The notes under the pieces are model-generated. The model saw nothing but the letters and a program-made list of their open reading frames with translations, ran no database searches and was not told the origin of the DNA. 64,000 nt of DNA from the NCBI RefSeq assembly GCF_003382275.1, contig NZ_QTJX01000005.1:124001-188000 (forward strand), written 5' to 3'. Each line of letters starts with the position of its first letter. The first letter of the stretch is position 1. The DNA comes from Flagellimonas nanhaiensis (GTDB taxonomy: Bacteria; Bacteroidota; Bacteroidia; Flavobacteriales; Flavobacteriaceae). Of the stretch, positions 18,043 to 27,681 are shown in pieces. The position numbers and the translations under genes are program-made.

Positions 18043-19068
18043 ATGGATATTTCGGATAACCAAGAACTCTCCCAAGAAGAACTTTTTGAACATCACAAAT
18101 TTGTTGCCGCCAAAGGACAGGAACCTTTAAGGGTAGATAAATTCTTGATGAACTTCATTGAAAATGCCACCCGGAACAAAATCCAACAAGCAGCCAAAAA
18201 TGGCCATATCTGGGTCAATGGAACCATAGTAAAACAAAATTATCGTGTTAAGGCAGGGGATGAGGTGAAGGTTCTTTTTGAACACCCGCCCTACGAATTC
18301 TTGCTGACCCCGGAAGATATTCCTTTGGATATTGTTTACGAAGACGAAACCCTCCTGGTGGTGAACAAACCAGCTGGGATGGTGGTTCACCCTGGGCATG
18401 GAAATTATTCCGGTACACTGATTAATGCATTAGTGCATCATTTTGATAATCTACCCAAGAATAGCTCAGAACGACCAGGATTGGTGCATCGTATTGATAA
18501 GGACACTTCCGGTCTTTTGGTCATAGCTAAAACCGAAGAGGCCATGACCCATTTGGCCCAACAGTTTTTTGAAAAGACCAGTGAACGGGAATATGTTGCC
18601 CTGGTATGGGGAAATGTTGAAGAGGACGAGGGTACCGTGGAAGGACATATTGGCAGAAATCCCAAGAATCGTTTGCAAATGATGGTCTTCCCGGAAGGTG
18701 ACAATGGAAAAAAAGCCGTGACACACTTCAAGGTTTTGGAAAGATTGGGCTATGTTACCCTGGTTTCCTGCAAATTGGAAACAGGACGTACGCATCAGAT
18801 ACGGGTGCACATGAAATACATTGGGCACACCCTCTTCAATGATGAGCGCTATGGCGGGGATAAAATCTTAAAAGGAACCACATTTACCAAATACAAACAA
18901 TTTGTAGAGAATGCCTTTAAAATTTTGCCCAGACAGGCTTTGCATGCCAAGACCTTGGGCTTTGAGCACCCAGCTACTGGCAAATTCATGAGCTTTGATT
19001 CGGAGTTGCCCGAAGACATGGTCACTTGTATTGAAAAATGGCGCTCTTATGCCAAACACAGTGGATAA
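18043..19068 (+). CDS. rluD: RluA-family pseudouridine synthase (RluD-like)
   Basis: About 341 residues: an N-terminal S4 RNA-binding domain (LRVDKFLMNFIENATRNKIQ) and the RluA catalytic domain with PGLVHRIDKDTSGLLVIAKT (catalytic Asp), LVSCKLETGRTHQIRVHM and LHAKTLGFEHPATG. The S4-plus-catalytic layout matches RluD/RluC, which modify 23S rRNA; RluD is the better guess. Follows the PASTA gene by 2 bp, presumably translationally coupled. Confidence 0.92.
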   Translation: MDISDNQELSQEELFEHHKFVAAKGQEPLRVDKFLMNFIENATRNKIQQAAKNGHIWVNGTIVKQNYRVKAGDEVKVLFEHPPYEFLLTPEDIPLDIVYEDETLLVVNKPAGMVVHPGHGNYSGTLINALVHHFDNLPKNSSERPGLVHRIDKDTSGLLVIAKTEEAMTHLAQQFFEKTSEREYVALVWGNVEEDEGTVEGHIGRNPKNRLQMMVFPEGDNGKKAVTHFKVLERLGYVTLVSCKLETGRTHQIRVHMKYIGHTLFNDERYGGDKILKGTTFTKYKQFVENAFKILPRQALHAKTLGFEHPATGKFMSFDSELPEDMVTCIEKWRSYAKHSG

Positions 19069-19159
19069 TAGGTTTCTTCGATTCCAGCATTGAAAACAGC
19101 TTTTGGGCATATTACTCAAAGTCCAATATCATCCCTATTTTTACTAAAAATAAAATTTC

Positions 19160-19921
19160 ATGAAAATTGTTATCTCCCCAGCTAAATCATTGGACTTTGA
19201 AACGGCTTTGCCCACTTCGCAATTCTCACAACCACTATTTTTAGAACAGGCTGAGAAATTGAATGCCGTTTTGGCCAAGAAAAAGCCTAAGGCTTTATCT
19301 GAACTCATGTCCATTTCAAATAAACTTGCAGAGTTGAATTGGGAGAGAAACCAACAATTTTCAACTCCGTTTACCCAAGATAATGCCCGGCCAGCAGTGT
19401 ATTCCTTTAATGGAGATGTGTATCAAGGTTTGGATGCATACTCCATCCCAGAGGAAAAGCTGGAAAAATTACAAGGCACGCTTCGGATTTTATCCGGATT
19501 GTATGGAATACTTAAGCCATTGGACCTTATTCAACCCTATAGATTGGAAATGGGGACCAAACTCAAAGTTGGGCGAAAGAAAAACTTATATGAGTTTTGG
19601 CAAAAACAGCTCACCGAACGCTTGAACAATGAGTTGGAGGACAACGAGTTGTTTGTCAATCTGGCCAGCAACGAATATTTTGGTGCTATAGATGAAAAAG
19701 GACTAAAGGTTCCCGTGATCACACCGATTTTTAAGGATTGGAAGAATGACAAGCTCAAAGTAATCAGTTTCTTTGCTAAAAAAGCACGAGGTTCCATGGT
19801 GAGGTACATCTTGGATACCGATGCACAGAACCTGGAAGACATCAAAGGTTTTGATTATGACGACTACCATTTTAGCCAAGAACATGCCCTTAAGGAAAAC
19901 CAACCTGTCTTTGTGAGATAG
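19160..19921 (+). CDS. yaaA: Peroxide stress protein YaaA (UPF0246)
   Basis: 253 residues matching the YaaA family from end to end: [13 protein letters not shown] at the N terminus, [51 protein letters not shown] and [12 protein letters not shown]. In E. coli YaaA lowers free intracellular iron during hydrogen peroxide stress and binds DNA. It stands alone here, 91 bp after rluD and 167 bp before ppc. Confidence 0.95.
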   Translation: MKIVISPAKSLDFETALPTSQFSQPLFLEQAEKLNAVLAKKKPKALSELMSISNKLAELNWERNQQFSTPFTQDNARPAVYSFNGDVYQGLDAYSIPEEKLEKLQGTLRILSGLYGILKPLDLIQPYRLEMGTKLKVGRKKNLYEFWQKQLTERLNNELEDNELFVNLASNEYFGAIDEKGLKVPVITPIFKDWKNDKLKVISFFAKKARGSMVRYILDTDAQNLEDIKGFDYDDYHFSQEHALKENQPVFVR

Positions 19922-19992
19922 GGAAGAGGAGTAAATAGAAAAAAGTACTTCGGTTTTTTGTTTTGGTTGTTAGTTTTATGAAGCGCCTATCT

Positions 19993-20000
19993 TAAATTTG
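19993..20000 (+). promoter_or_regulatory. Possible -7 box upstream of ppc
   Basis: TAAATTTG fits TAnnTTTG and lies in the 167-bp yaaA-ppc spacer, 88 nt before the ppc ATG. The nearest TTTG upstream is 27 bp away, too far for a good promoter, so support is weak. Confidence 0.25.
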
Positions 20001-20088
20001 TGATGCCCATAAATTAACCCCTTAGGTTATGCTTTTATCACGACCTTTGGGTTTGAACACAGCGAAGTAAATTAAACCAAAACCATTC

Positions 20089-22635
20089 ATGCATCAGTCT
20101 AAACGTTTAGAGGAGTTCAAAAAATCGGTCACTAACAAGTTCAATATCTACAATAGTTTGTTTTTGAGCTTGCCTTACCAGAATGTTGAAAACGTAGGGA
20201 TGCTGATTCCACTACTTTTTGATCAATGTGAAAAAGGACTTAAGGCCGGAAAAAATCCACAGGAAATATTGGAAACCTTCTTCACCAACTTTATTGGAAT
20301 GAAGGATGAAAGGGAACGATTGGATTTTATGTTCAGGGTCATTCAATATGTTGAAAGACAGGTTGTGCTTTATGACAGTGTGGAAGATTCCGCTTTTCCC
20401 GAGCTTCAAAAATATTCCCCTTCGCTTTCCATTAAAGATTATTTTGAATTGGTGAATAGGACCAAAAACTGGGATAAAGTATCTAAAAAGCTCTCTTCAT
20501 TTAGTGCGCGAATTGTACTTACTGCCCACCCTACACAATTTTACACTCCCGCTGTCTTGGATATTATAGCTGAGCTCCACTCCTTGATCAATGAGGATAG
20601 GATACACGATATTGACCTTACCCTCCAACAATTGGGACTCACCTCATTGGTGAATGCCAAAAAACCTACCCCGTTGGATGAGGCCAAGAATATCATCTAC
20701 ATTCTACGACATACCTATTATGATGCGGTTGGAGAACTTTTTCAATATGTAAAGAGTAACATCCATGAGGAGGACTTTGACAATTATCGACTTATTAAAC
20801 TTGGATTCTGGCCGGGTGGTGATAGAGATGGTAACCCTTTTGTAACTGCAAAAATCACCAAACAAGTGGCAGAGGAGCTTAGGCTCACCCTAATGAAGTG
20901 CTACTACAACGAGTTGAAGGAATTGCGCAGAAAGCTTACGTTCAAGGGACTTCAAGATGACCTTAACAAGTTGAGCAACAAACTCTATAAGGCTATGTTC
21001 GATGCAAATGCTTCTATAGGGTATGAGGAGATCATAACCCGTTTGGAAGCAATCAAAGACAAGCTGGCTTCAGATTATCATGAACTCTACTTGGACCGAT
21101 TAGACCAATTTATTGATAAGGTCCACATATTCAAGACCCATTTTGCAAGTCTTGATATTAGGCAGGACCATAGTAAACATAAATTGGCGGTACGGGCTAT
21201 ATTGAAACAACAAGGTGCCATTCAGGAAGATTTAGCCGAATTGGAGCAAACGGAGATGCTCCATTGGCTATTGGAGAAAAATTTAAAGTTAAATCCAAAG
21301 GATTTTGATGAAGAAATAGTGGCCGATACCATTTCCAATATTCAACAGCTAAAAGAGATTCAGGGTAAAAACGGCGAGGAAGGATGTAATCGATATATCA
21401 TCAGTAATTCTGAAGATATTTATGCCGTACTTTTCGTTTTTGCATTATTTCGATGGAGTGGATGGAAAACGGATGAGATAACTTTTGATATCATCCCACT
21501 TTTTGAGACCATGAAGGGAATGGATGCTGCAGAAGAGGTTATGCAAACTTTGTTCGATACGCCAATCTACCGTAAACATTTAGAACAAAGAAAAGATTCC
21601 CATACCATAATGCTGGGCTTCTCGGATGGTACAAAAGATGGAGGCTATCTAAAGGCCAACTGGTCCATTCTTAAGACCAAGGAAACTTTGAGCAAAGTGT
21701 GCAAGAAAAATGGAATCAAGGCTATTTTCTTTGATGGTAGGGGAGGACCGCCTGCCAGGGGTGGTGGTAAGACCCATCGCTTTTACTCTTCTCAGACCAA
21801 CGACGTGGCCAATCACGAAATACAATTGACCATTCAGGGGCAGACCATAACCAGTACCTATGGTACCAAAGCGCAATTCATGCATAATTCCGAGCAGCTG
21901 TTGACCGCGGGATTGAGCAATAATCTTTTTGGAAAAGAACATACCATTTCAGCAGCCCAAAGAAAGTTGATTGAAGAACTCTCAGAATTGAGTTTCAGTA
22001 AATATGATGCATTAAAGCAGCATGAAAAGTTCATTCCGTATCTGGAACATAGAAGCACCTTAAAATACTACACCAAGGCCAATATTGGTAGTAGGCCCGG
22101 AAAACGAGGCAATAAAGAGCGATTGACCCTGTCCGACCTACGGGCCATTTCTTTTGTAGGCTCCTGGAGCCAGTTGAAACAAAATGTACCAGGATACTTT
22201 GGTCTGGGCTCGGCCATACTAAAACTGAAGGAAGAGGGCAGATTGCGCGAGGTGAAGAAACTTTACAAGGATGTGCCATTCTTTAGAGCGCTCATGCACA
22301 ACAGTATGATGTCTTTGGCCAAAACCAATTTTGATCTTACCAGCTATATGAAGGACGATTCCGAATACGGAGAGTTCTGGAATATTTTGAACGATGAGTT
22401 CCAATTGTCTAAAAAAATGCTCTTGCAGATTTCTGGACTTAAAATATTAATGGAAGACGAAGAAGTTTCAAGGGAGTCCGTGAAGATTAGGGAAAAAATT
22501 GTGTTGCCACTTTTGGTAATTCAGCAAAATGCATTGTACCATATTACGCAGAACTCCGAGTTCAGGGAACTTTATGAAAAAATCGTTACTCGATCCCTGT
22601 ATGGTAATATTAACGCTAGTAGAAATTCTGCATAA
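20089..22635 (+). CDS. ppc: Phosphoenolpyruvate carboxylase
   Basis: Anaplerotic enzyme making oxaloacetate from PEP and bicarbonate. 848 residues, at the short end of the family. Seen: VLTAHPTQFYTPAVLD (catalytic His), FWPGGDRDGNPFVTA, LDIRQDHSKH, MLGFSDGTKDGGYLKAN, and FFDGRGGPPARGGGKTH. The SDGTKDGG version of the SDSGKDAG motif I take to be the Bacteroidetes type. Followed 18 bp later by the glycosylase-like gene. Confidence 0.96.
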   Translation: MHQSKRLEEFKKSVTNKFNIYNSLFLSLPYQNVENVGMLIPLLFDQCEKGLKAGKNPQEILETFFTNFIGMKDERERLDFMFRVIQYVERQVVLYDSVEDSAFPELQKYSPSLSIKDYFELVNRTKNWDKVSKKLSSFSARIVLTAHPTQFYTPAVLDIIAELHSLINEDRIHDIDLTLQQLGLTSLVNAKKPTPLDEAKNIIYILRHTYYDAVGELFQYVKSNIHEEDFDNYRLIKLGFWPGGDRDGNPFVTAKITKQVAEELRLTLMKCYYNELKELRRKLTFKGLQDDLNKLSNKLYKAMFDANASIGYEEIITRLEAIKDKLASDYHELYLDRLDQFIDKVHIFKTHFASLDIRQDHSKHKLAVRAILKQQGAIQEDLAELEQTEMLHWLLEKNLKLNPKDFDEEIVADTISNIQQLKEIQGKNGEEGCNRYIISNSEDIYAVLFVFALFRWSGWKTDEITFDIIPLFETMKGMDAAEEVMQTLFDTPIYRKHLEQRKDSHTIMLGFSDGTKDGGYLKANWSILKTKETLSKVCKKNGIKAIFFDGRGGPPARGGGKTHRFYSSQTNDVANHEIQLTIQGQTITSTYGTKAQFMHNSEQLLTAGLSNNLFGKEHTISAAQRKLIEELSELSFSKYDALKQHEKFIPYLEHRSTLKYYTKANIGSRPGKRGNKERLTLSDLRAISFVGSWSQLKQNVPGYFGLGSAILKLKEEGRLREVKKLYKDVPFFRALMHNSMMSLAKTNFDLTSYMKDDSEYGEFWNILNDEFQLSKKMLLQISGLKILMEDEEVSRESVKIREKIVLPLLVIQQNALYHITQNSEFRELYEKIVTRSLYGNINASRNSA

Positions 22636-22653
22636 GAGTTAGGAACCTTATTT

Positions 22654-23340
22654 TTGAATTTTCAATTCAAATTTTTGAGTACAAAACCATTTTTGCACAC
22701 ACATCCCTACGAGCCTTTTATATACCCAGAGGCCACCAAACTCATTGTTGGGACCTTGCCTCCTCCCAGGTTCACCACAGGTGAGCTAAAACCAGAAGAT
22801 GTGGATTTCTGTTATGGCAGCTGCAACGGAATGCTTTGGCCCATTTTAGACCGAATCTTTGGCCTTGGGCTAAAATTTGAGACTACTATGGAAGCTGTTG
22901 CCCAGCGTAAGAATTTTTTGTTGGAACAAAAGATCGGCGTTTGCGATATTGTCCACAGCGCTGAACGTCAAAAAATAGATGCTTCCGATTTGGGGATGCA
23001 AAACGTTAAGCTTCGGGATTTGGTAGGTTACTTGAAGAAATACCCAAATCTAGAAACTGTTCTGTTCATGGGTGGCAATAGCAAAAATGGTCCTGAATAT
23101 TTTTTCAGAAAACAATTGAAAGAGTACAAACTACCCTTGGAAGTAATTTCAGATACCGTGCCCAGAATCCACCAAGTTGAGATTGATGGCCGAATAGTAA
23201 AAACAGTTTCCTTGACTGCACCATCTGGAGCGGCCAATAGAGCAGTGGGTAGCTTGCAATTGTATAAAGACCTAAAAAATAAAAACCCTGAATTCAATAC
23301 GTTGGATTTCAGGGTAATGCAGTATAGAGATTTCTTCTAA
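22654..23340 (+). CDS. Uracil-DNA-glycosylase-superfamily-like protein
   Basis: About 228 residues resembling the distant UDG-fold families: KLIVGTLPPPRFTTGE near the N terminus (in the place of motif A), FCYGSCNGMLWPILDRIF, VCDIVHSAERQKIDASDL, LETVLFMGGNSKNG and SLTAPSGAANR (in the place of motif B). It may recognise or remove damaged bases, but the catalytic residues of classical UDG are not obvious. No ATG is available at the N terminus: the frame opens at TTG 22654, inside a TATTTTTG sequence, and other TTG codons follow at 22675 and near PFLHTHPYEP. Start uncertain. The stop overlaps the convergent M20 peptidase stop by 4 bp. Confidence 0.65.
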   Translation: MNFQFKFLSTKPFLHTHPYEPFIYPEATKLIVGTLPPPRFTTGELKPEDVDFCYGSCNGMLWPILDRIFGLGLKFETTMEAVAQRKNFLLEQKIGVCDIVHSAERQKIDASDLGMQNVKLRDLVGYLKKYPNLETVLFMGGNSKNGPEYFFRKQLKEYKLPLEVISDTVPRIHQVEIDGRIVKTVSLTAPSGAANRAVGSLQLYKDLKNKNPEFNTLDFRVMQYRDFF

Positions 23341-24833
23341 TTCATCGAGCTGCTCAAAATCCCGTAAAAAGCTTTGATACCATAGGCCAACTGACCAATC
23401 TTCAAGTTTTCATTAGGACTGTGTTGATTATTGTCCGCGTTCACCATGGGAACAACAAATGCTGGAATCTTCAATTCGTTGATGAAGGCAGCAATTGGGA
23501 CTGTTCCGCCCATAGTCCTGATTTGAATGACCTCTTTTCCAAAGGAACTTTTTAAGGTTTGGGCCAAGAATTGCCCATATGGGTTGTTTAAGTCGGTTCT
23601 AAAAGCATCGGTGACACTTCCTTCGGTTACCTTCACAATCTTTTCATGGGCCATACGCTCTTCCTTGGATGGAACATGGTCAACTATAAAATAACCTTGT
23701 TTGCTGATATAGTTTTTGACCAATTTTTTTAATCGATTTCCATCGGTTTCCACCACCAAACGAAGATCCAATTCGGCCGTAGCACTTTCTGGGACTATGG
23801 TACGAGCCTTATCGCCGACCCATCCTGAGCCAAGCCCACGTATGTTCAAGGAAGGATACTGTAGGGCTTCTTGATAGGAATTGCCCACTTTCTCCGCAGA
23901 TTTAAACTGTAGTTTTTCGGCAATGGCCTCATTGCTATCAGGCACACTTTGCAAAACTTCTTTGACCGAGTCATCTATGGTAATGCCATCATAATACCCT
24001 GGAATGGTCACCCTTCCATCGGTATCCTTCATACCGCTCAAAAGTTGAGCCAGTTGAAACCCAGGATTTGGAGCATAATTGCCGTAGTGACCACTATGTT
24101 GAGGTTTTATTGGTCCAAAAGTGGTCAAAGTAAGTGTGGTGATGCCGCGACACCCGTACACAATTGTCGGTTCTTCCGAAGAATGCATCGGTCCATCTAC
24201 GATGACCAAAAAATCCGCTTCCAACAATTCCCGATATTGTTTAACTGCCTTGGGGAGAGGTTTGCTGCTTTTTTCTTCCTCACCATCCAAAATCACCTTA
24301 ATATTGAATGGTATTTCCTTGCCTTCTTTTTTTAAAAGATCAATGGTGTTCAAGAGCATCACAATTGGACCTTTGTCATCTGAAGTGGAACGTCCAAAAA
24401 GCCTCCAATCGTAATTGATATCATCATCCAATTGGTCAAAAGGAATGGTTTTAAAACCATCACCTTCATTGGATTTGAGCACAACATCATAAGGATTGGG
24501 TTGGTCCCATTTGGAAGGATCTACAGATTGACCGTCCAAATGCATATAAACGAGTATGGTAGGCTTATCGTCTTCTATTGGAAACGCAGCAAAGAACAGT
24601 GGAAGATTTTCTGTTTCCAGCACTGCGGTATTAAACCCACGCTCCCCAAATTTACGTTTTAACCAAAGGATGTTATCGTCAATATCATCTGCATTCAAGG
24701 CATCATTGGGAATGGCAACAAAATCCCTCAATTCTGTAATGGCGTGGGCCACCTGGGATTTAATGGCCATGTCATCTTGGGCAAAAATTGAAGTTGTGAG
24801 TAATAATGACAGTAAAAAGAAAACTTTTTTCAT
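23337..24833 (-). CDS. Secreted M20 family metallopeptidase
   Basis: 498 residues with a Sec signal peptide (MKKVFFLLSLLLTTSIFAQ). The two-zinc M20 site is present: VYMHLDGQSVDPSKW (His and catalytic Asp), STSDDKGPI (bridging Asp), ILDGEEEKSS (general-base Glu and ligand Glu), LVIVDGPMHS (Asp) and a C-terminal NADNNQHSPNEN (His). The dimerisation domain lies in the middle. Likely a periplasmic dipeptidase or carboxypeptidase. It starts 33 bp after the trpA stop on the same strand, so read-through from the trp operon is possible. Confidence 0.9.
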   Translation of the reverse strand: MKKVFFLLSLLLTTSIFAQDDMAIKSQVAHAITELRDFVAIPNDALNADDIDDNILWLKRKFGERGFNTAVLETENLPLFFAAFPIEDDKPTILVYMHLDGQSVDPSKWDQPNPYDVVLKSNEGDGFKTIPFDQLDDDINYDWRLFGRSTSDDKGPIVMLLNTIDLLKKEGKEIPFNIKVILDGEEEKSSKPLPKAVKQYRELLEADFLVIVDGPMHSSEEPTIVYGCRGITTLTLTTFGPIKPQHSGHYGNYAPNPGFQLAQLLSGMKDTDGRVTIPGYYDGITIDDSVKEVLQSVPDSNEAIAEKLQFKSAEKVGNSYQEALQYPSLNIRGLGSGWVGDKARTIVPESATAELDLRLVVETDGNRLKKLVKNYISKQGYFIVDHVPSKEERMAHEKIVKVTEGSVTDAFRTDLNNPYGQFLAQTLKSSFGKEVIQIRTMGGTVPIAAFINELKIPAFVVPMVNADNNQHSPNENLKIGQLAYGIKAFYGILSSSMN

Positions 24834-24865
24834 AGTCGATAGTAGGGTTAATTCCGGGGGTGAAA

Positions 24866-25627
24866 TTAACGAATTCCCTGCACAAACTCCGCAATTTGTC
24901 CAACTCCTTTTTCGGTCAAATGTTTGATGAAAGCTGAACCTATGATCGCTCCTTTTGTTTTTTCCGTAGCCTGAAGAAATGTATCGGAATTACTGATTCC
25001 AAACCCAACAATTTGAGGGTTTTTCAGGTCCATGGCACTAATGCGTTCAAAATAAGTTTGTTGTTCATCCCCAAAGCCTTGTTTGGCACCTGTGGTACTG
25101 GCGGAACTTACCATATAAATAAACCCATCGGAAGCTTCATCAATGGCACGGATTCTTTCTTCGCTGGTCTGTGGGGTAATCAGAAAGACATTGATTAAGC
25201 CATATTCTTTAAAAAGGGCTTCATATTCTTCCTGGTAAACATCAAGAGGTAAATCTGGTAAAATAATACCGTCAATTCCAATTTCCTGGCATTTTTTACA
25301 AAATTCTTCCACTCCATATTGCAACACGGGGTTAAAATATCCCATCATTACGAGGGGAATTGATACTGTTTTTCTGATATCCTTCAATTGCTCAAAGAGC
25401 AAAGCGGTATGCATTCCGTTTTTTAAAGCTTGGGTAGAGCTGTCCTGAATTGTAGGTCCATCCGCCAATGGATCACTGAAAGGAAGACCAATTTCAATCA
25501 TATCCACCCCATTTTTTTCCAGATCTTGGATTATGGAAACGGTGTCGTCCAAATTGGGATAACCGGCCGTGAAATATATGGACAGGAGTTTTTTATTTTC
25601 TCGAAGTTTTTCTTGTATTCTGTTCAT
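24866..25627 (-). CDS. trpA: Tryptophan synthase alpha chain
   Basis: Cleaves indole-3-glycerol phosphate to indole, channelled to TrpB. 253 residues of TIM-barrel sequence: LLSIYFTAGYPNLDDT, MIEIGLPFSDPLADGPTIQ (catalytic Glu), GIILPDLPLDVY (catalytic Asp), FLITPQTSEERI and QIVGFGISN. Last gene of the trp operon. The 85-bp gap to trpB is almost filled by a palindromic repeat. Confidence 0.98.
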   Translation of the reverse strand: MNRIQEKLRENKKLLSIYFTAGYPNLDDTVSIIQDLEKNGVDMIEIGLPFSDPLADGPTIQDSSTQALKNGMHTALLFEQLKDIRKTVSIPLVMMGYFNPVLQYGVEEFCKKCQEIGIDGIILPDLPLDVYQEEYEALFKEYGLINVFLITPQTSEERIRAIDEASDGFIYMVSSASTTGAKQGFGDEQQTYFERISAMDLKNPQIVGFGISNSDTFLQATEKTKGAIIGSAFIKHLTEKGVGQIAEFVQGIR

Positions 25628-25637
25628 TTTTCCGTTT

Positions 25638-25710
25638 AGTCATTCCGAACTTGTTTCGGAATCTTTTGGTTTATTGTTTGATGTGATGCTGAAACCAGTT
25701 CAGCATGACG
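25638..25710. repeat. Palindromic interspersed repeat in the trpB-trpA spacer
   Basis: Two 25-bp arms (25639-25663 and 25685-25709) are inverted copies with 20 of 25 matches by eye; outer ends read GTCAT...ATGAC and the inner part is GAACTTGTTTCGGAATC-like. The same family occurs downstream of rpoC (56753-56834). Confidence 0.85.
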
Positions 25711-25712
25711 TT

Positions 25713-26894
25713 TTATAATTTGAAATAATCAATATAGTTCTTTAAATCCTTATCTCCACGACCGGAGAGATTGACCACTACCACATCTGATGGTTTAAAT
25801 TTTTTGTCCTCAAAAATGGCCAAAGCGTGTGATGATTCAATAGCGGGAATGATACCTTCTAATTGACAAAGCCCTAGTCCGGCGGTCATGGCATCATCAT
25901 CCGTGATGGATATAAATTCGGCACGGCCAGATTTATACAAATGAGCATGCATTGGCCCCACACCTGGGTAGTCAAGTCCTGCCGATATGGAGTAGGGCTC
26001 AGTGATTTGTCCATCCTGGGTCTGCATCAAAAGGGTTTTGCTACCGTGTATGATTCCGACTTTACCCAAGGCAGAGGTAGCTGCACTTTCACCGGTATCA
26101 ATTCCTTTTCCTGCCGCCTCCACAGCTATGATCCCTACATCCGGATTGTCCAAATAATGATAAAAAGCCCCGGCAGCATTACTTCCGCCACCCACACAGG
26201 CTACAACATAGTCTGGATTTTCGGTTCCTTCTTTTTCCAAGAGTTGGGACTGTATTTCTTTAGAAATAACCGACTGGAATCTGGCCACCATATCTGGATA
26301 GGGGTGAGGCCCCACGACCGAGCCAATAATATAATGAGTGTCCACAGGATTGTTGATCCAATCCCTGATGGCTTCATTGGTGGCATCTTTTAAGGTTCTA
26401 CTTCCCGAAAGTGCCGGTCTTACCTCGGCACCCAACATCTTCATTCTGGCCACGTTGGGAGCTTGACGTGCTATATCTATTTCACCCATGTAGACCACGC
26501 ATTCAATCCCCATTAAAGCGCAGACCGTAGCTGTGGCCACTCCATGCTGACCTGCACCGGTCTCAGCAATGATTCGGTTTTTGCCCAATTTTTTGGCCAT
26601 CAATATCTGCCCAATAGTGTTGTTGACCTTATGCGCTCCGGTGTGGCAGAGATCTTCTCGTTTTAAATAGATTTTGGTGTTGTACTTTTCTGATAAGCGT
26701 TTGGCAAAGTATAGTGGGGTGGGTCGGCCTACGTAATCCTTCAATAATTGATCGAACTCTTCTTGAAAAGAAGGTTCTGCCATGATCTTGAGGTAGTTTT
26801 GACGTAATTCCTCGCAATTGGGATACAGCATTTCTGGGATGAAAGCACCTCCGAACTCGCCATAATAACCTTTTTTGTTAACGTGATAGCTCAT
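25713..26894 (-). CDS. trpB: Tryptophan synthase beta chain
   Basis: PLP enzyme joining indole and serine. 393 residues: [36 protein letters not shown] (Schiff-base Lys in AHKVN), [31 protein letters not shown] (phosphate-binding GGGSN) and [13 protein letters not shown]. Complete and full length. Its ATG overlaps the trpF stop by 4 bp (ATGA), coupling the two. Confidence 0.99.
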   Translation of the reverse strand: MSYHVNKKGYYGEFGGAFIPEMLYPNCEELRQNYLKIMAEPSFQEEFDQLLKDYVGRPTPLYFAKRLSEKYNTKIYLKREDLCHTGAHKVNNTIGQILMAKKLGKNRIIAETGAGQHGVATATVCALMGIECVVYMGEIDIARQAPNVARMKMLGAEVRPALSGSRTLKDATNEAIRDWINNPVDTHYIIGSVVGPHPYPDMVARFQSVISKEIQSQLLEKEGTENPDYVVACVGGGSNAAGAFYHYLDNPDVGIIAVEAAGKGIDTGESAATSALGKVGIIHGSKTLLMQTQDGQITEPYSISAGLDYPGVGPMHAHLYKSGRAEFISITDDDAMTAGLGLCQLEGIIPAIESSHALAIFEDKKFKPSDVVVVNLSGRGDKDLKNYIDYFKL

Positions 26895-27592
26895 AGTTGA
26901 TCTTCAATTAGCAATTCTTTAAACTTTTTCAATGCTTCTATATTTTTTAAACCAGGTTCGGTCTCGAACCTGCTGTTGACATCAATGGCATAACAATATT
27001 GGGAAGCAGGACTGGCCAAAAAATCTTCCAATTTTTCTGTCGAATCCAACCCGATACCTCCACTTAAAAAATAGGGTTTAGATGAAGGATAATCCTTTAG
27101 GATGGACCAGTCAAACGTATACCCGTTCCCTCCAGGTAGCTTCCCTTTGGTGTCGAACAAGAAGTAATCGCACACTGTTTCATATGCTTTGAGGATGGAG
27201 AAATCAAATTCATCTTTTATTGAAAAAACCTTGATGATTTCAAGTGATGTCAGGTTGAGCGCAGTCGAAACCTCTTTTGTTTCATCACCTTTCTTTTTTC
27301 TCGAATCCGCCCGAAATGACAGAAAGTTGTTTTTTAATTCCATACAAAACGCTGGACTTTCTTTGCCATGTAATTGCACGGCATCCAACTGGTGTTCTTT
27401 CACTTTTTCCAAAACTTCCTCCACGCTGGCATCTACAAAAACTCCAACTTTTTTGATGGATTTAGGCAATTCTGGTACCCTTCCATCAAAATAGCGGGTA
27501 GATGGCTCCCAGAAAATGAAACCCAGATAATCCGGTTGCAATTTTGCAACTTCTTCCGGATTGTATTTCATGCCGCAAACCTTTAGTTTCAT
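26891..27592 (-). CDS. trpF: Phosphoribosylanthranilate isomerase with an in-frame palindromic-element insertion
   Basis: Amadori isomerisation of PRA to CdRP in tryptophan synthesis. 233 residues, about 25 more than the usual 200-210. Seen: [13 protein letters not shown] (catalytic Cys), [54 protein letters not shown] (catalytic Asp) and [10 protein letters not shown]. The extra length is residues 91-115, between ELKNNF and LEIIKVFSI, and is encoded by a palindromic repeat (27247-27322). The barrel motifs on both sides are intact, so the enzyme is probably active. Overlaps trpB by 4 bp. Confidence 0.95.
   Translation of the reverse strand: MKLKVCGMKYNPEEVAKLQPDYLGFIFWEPSTRYFDGRVPELPKSIKKVGVFVDASVEEVLEKVKEHQLDAVQLHGKESPAFCMELKNNFLSFRADSRKKKGDETKEVSTALNLTSLEIIKVFSIKDEFDFSILKAYETVCDYFLFDTKGKLPGGNGYTFDWSILKDYPSSKPYFLSGGIGLDSTEKLEDFLASPASQYCYAIDVNSRFETEPGLKNIEALKKFKELLIEDQL
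27247..27322. repeat. Palindromic interspersed repeat inside trpF, translated in frame
   Basis: On the minus strand it begins CTGTCATTTCGGGCGGATTC and ends TTTCGACTGCGCTCAACCTG plus ACA: two arms related as an imperfect inverted repeat (16 of 25 matched by eye). The same ends, TGTCAT-TTCGA and its complement, delimit the intergenic copies at 27605-27676 and 28471-28545. It has no stop in the trpF frame and encodes [20 protein letters not shown] plus ALNLT. Confidence 0.88.
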
Positions 27593-27604
27593 ATTTTATT
27601 TTTT

Positions 27605-27676
27605 TGTCATTTCGAACGAAAGTGAGAAATCTAACCTAAAGATTTCTCAATCGCTTTGCTCATTTCGAGATGACAG
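27605..27676. repeat. Palindromic interspersed repeat in the trpC-trpF spacer
   Basis: Begins TGTCATTTCGAACGAAAGTG and ends with the inverted arm CTCATTTCGAGATGACAG; the internal GAGAAATCT / AGATTTCTC arms form a long stem. It fills most of the 89-bp spacer. Confidence 0.88.
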
Positions 27677-27681
27677 TTCAT

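Noticed and set aside
19993-20000. Full promoter for ppc
   Set aside because: Only the TAAATTTG half is good; the nearest TTTG is 27 bp upstream, so it is listed as weak and not as a complete promoter.
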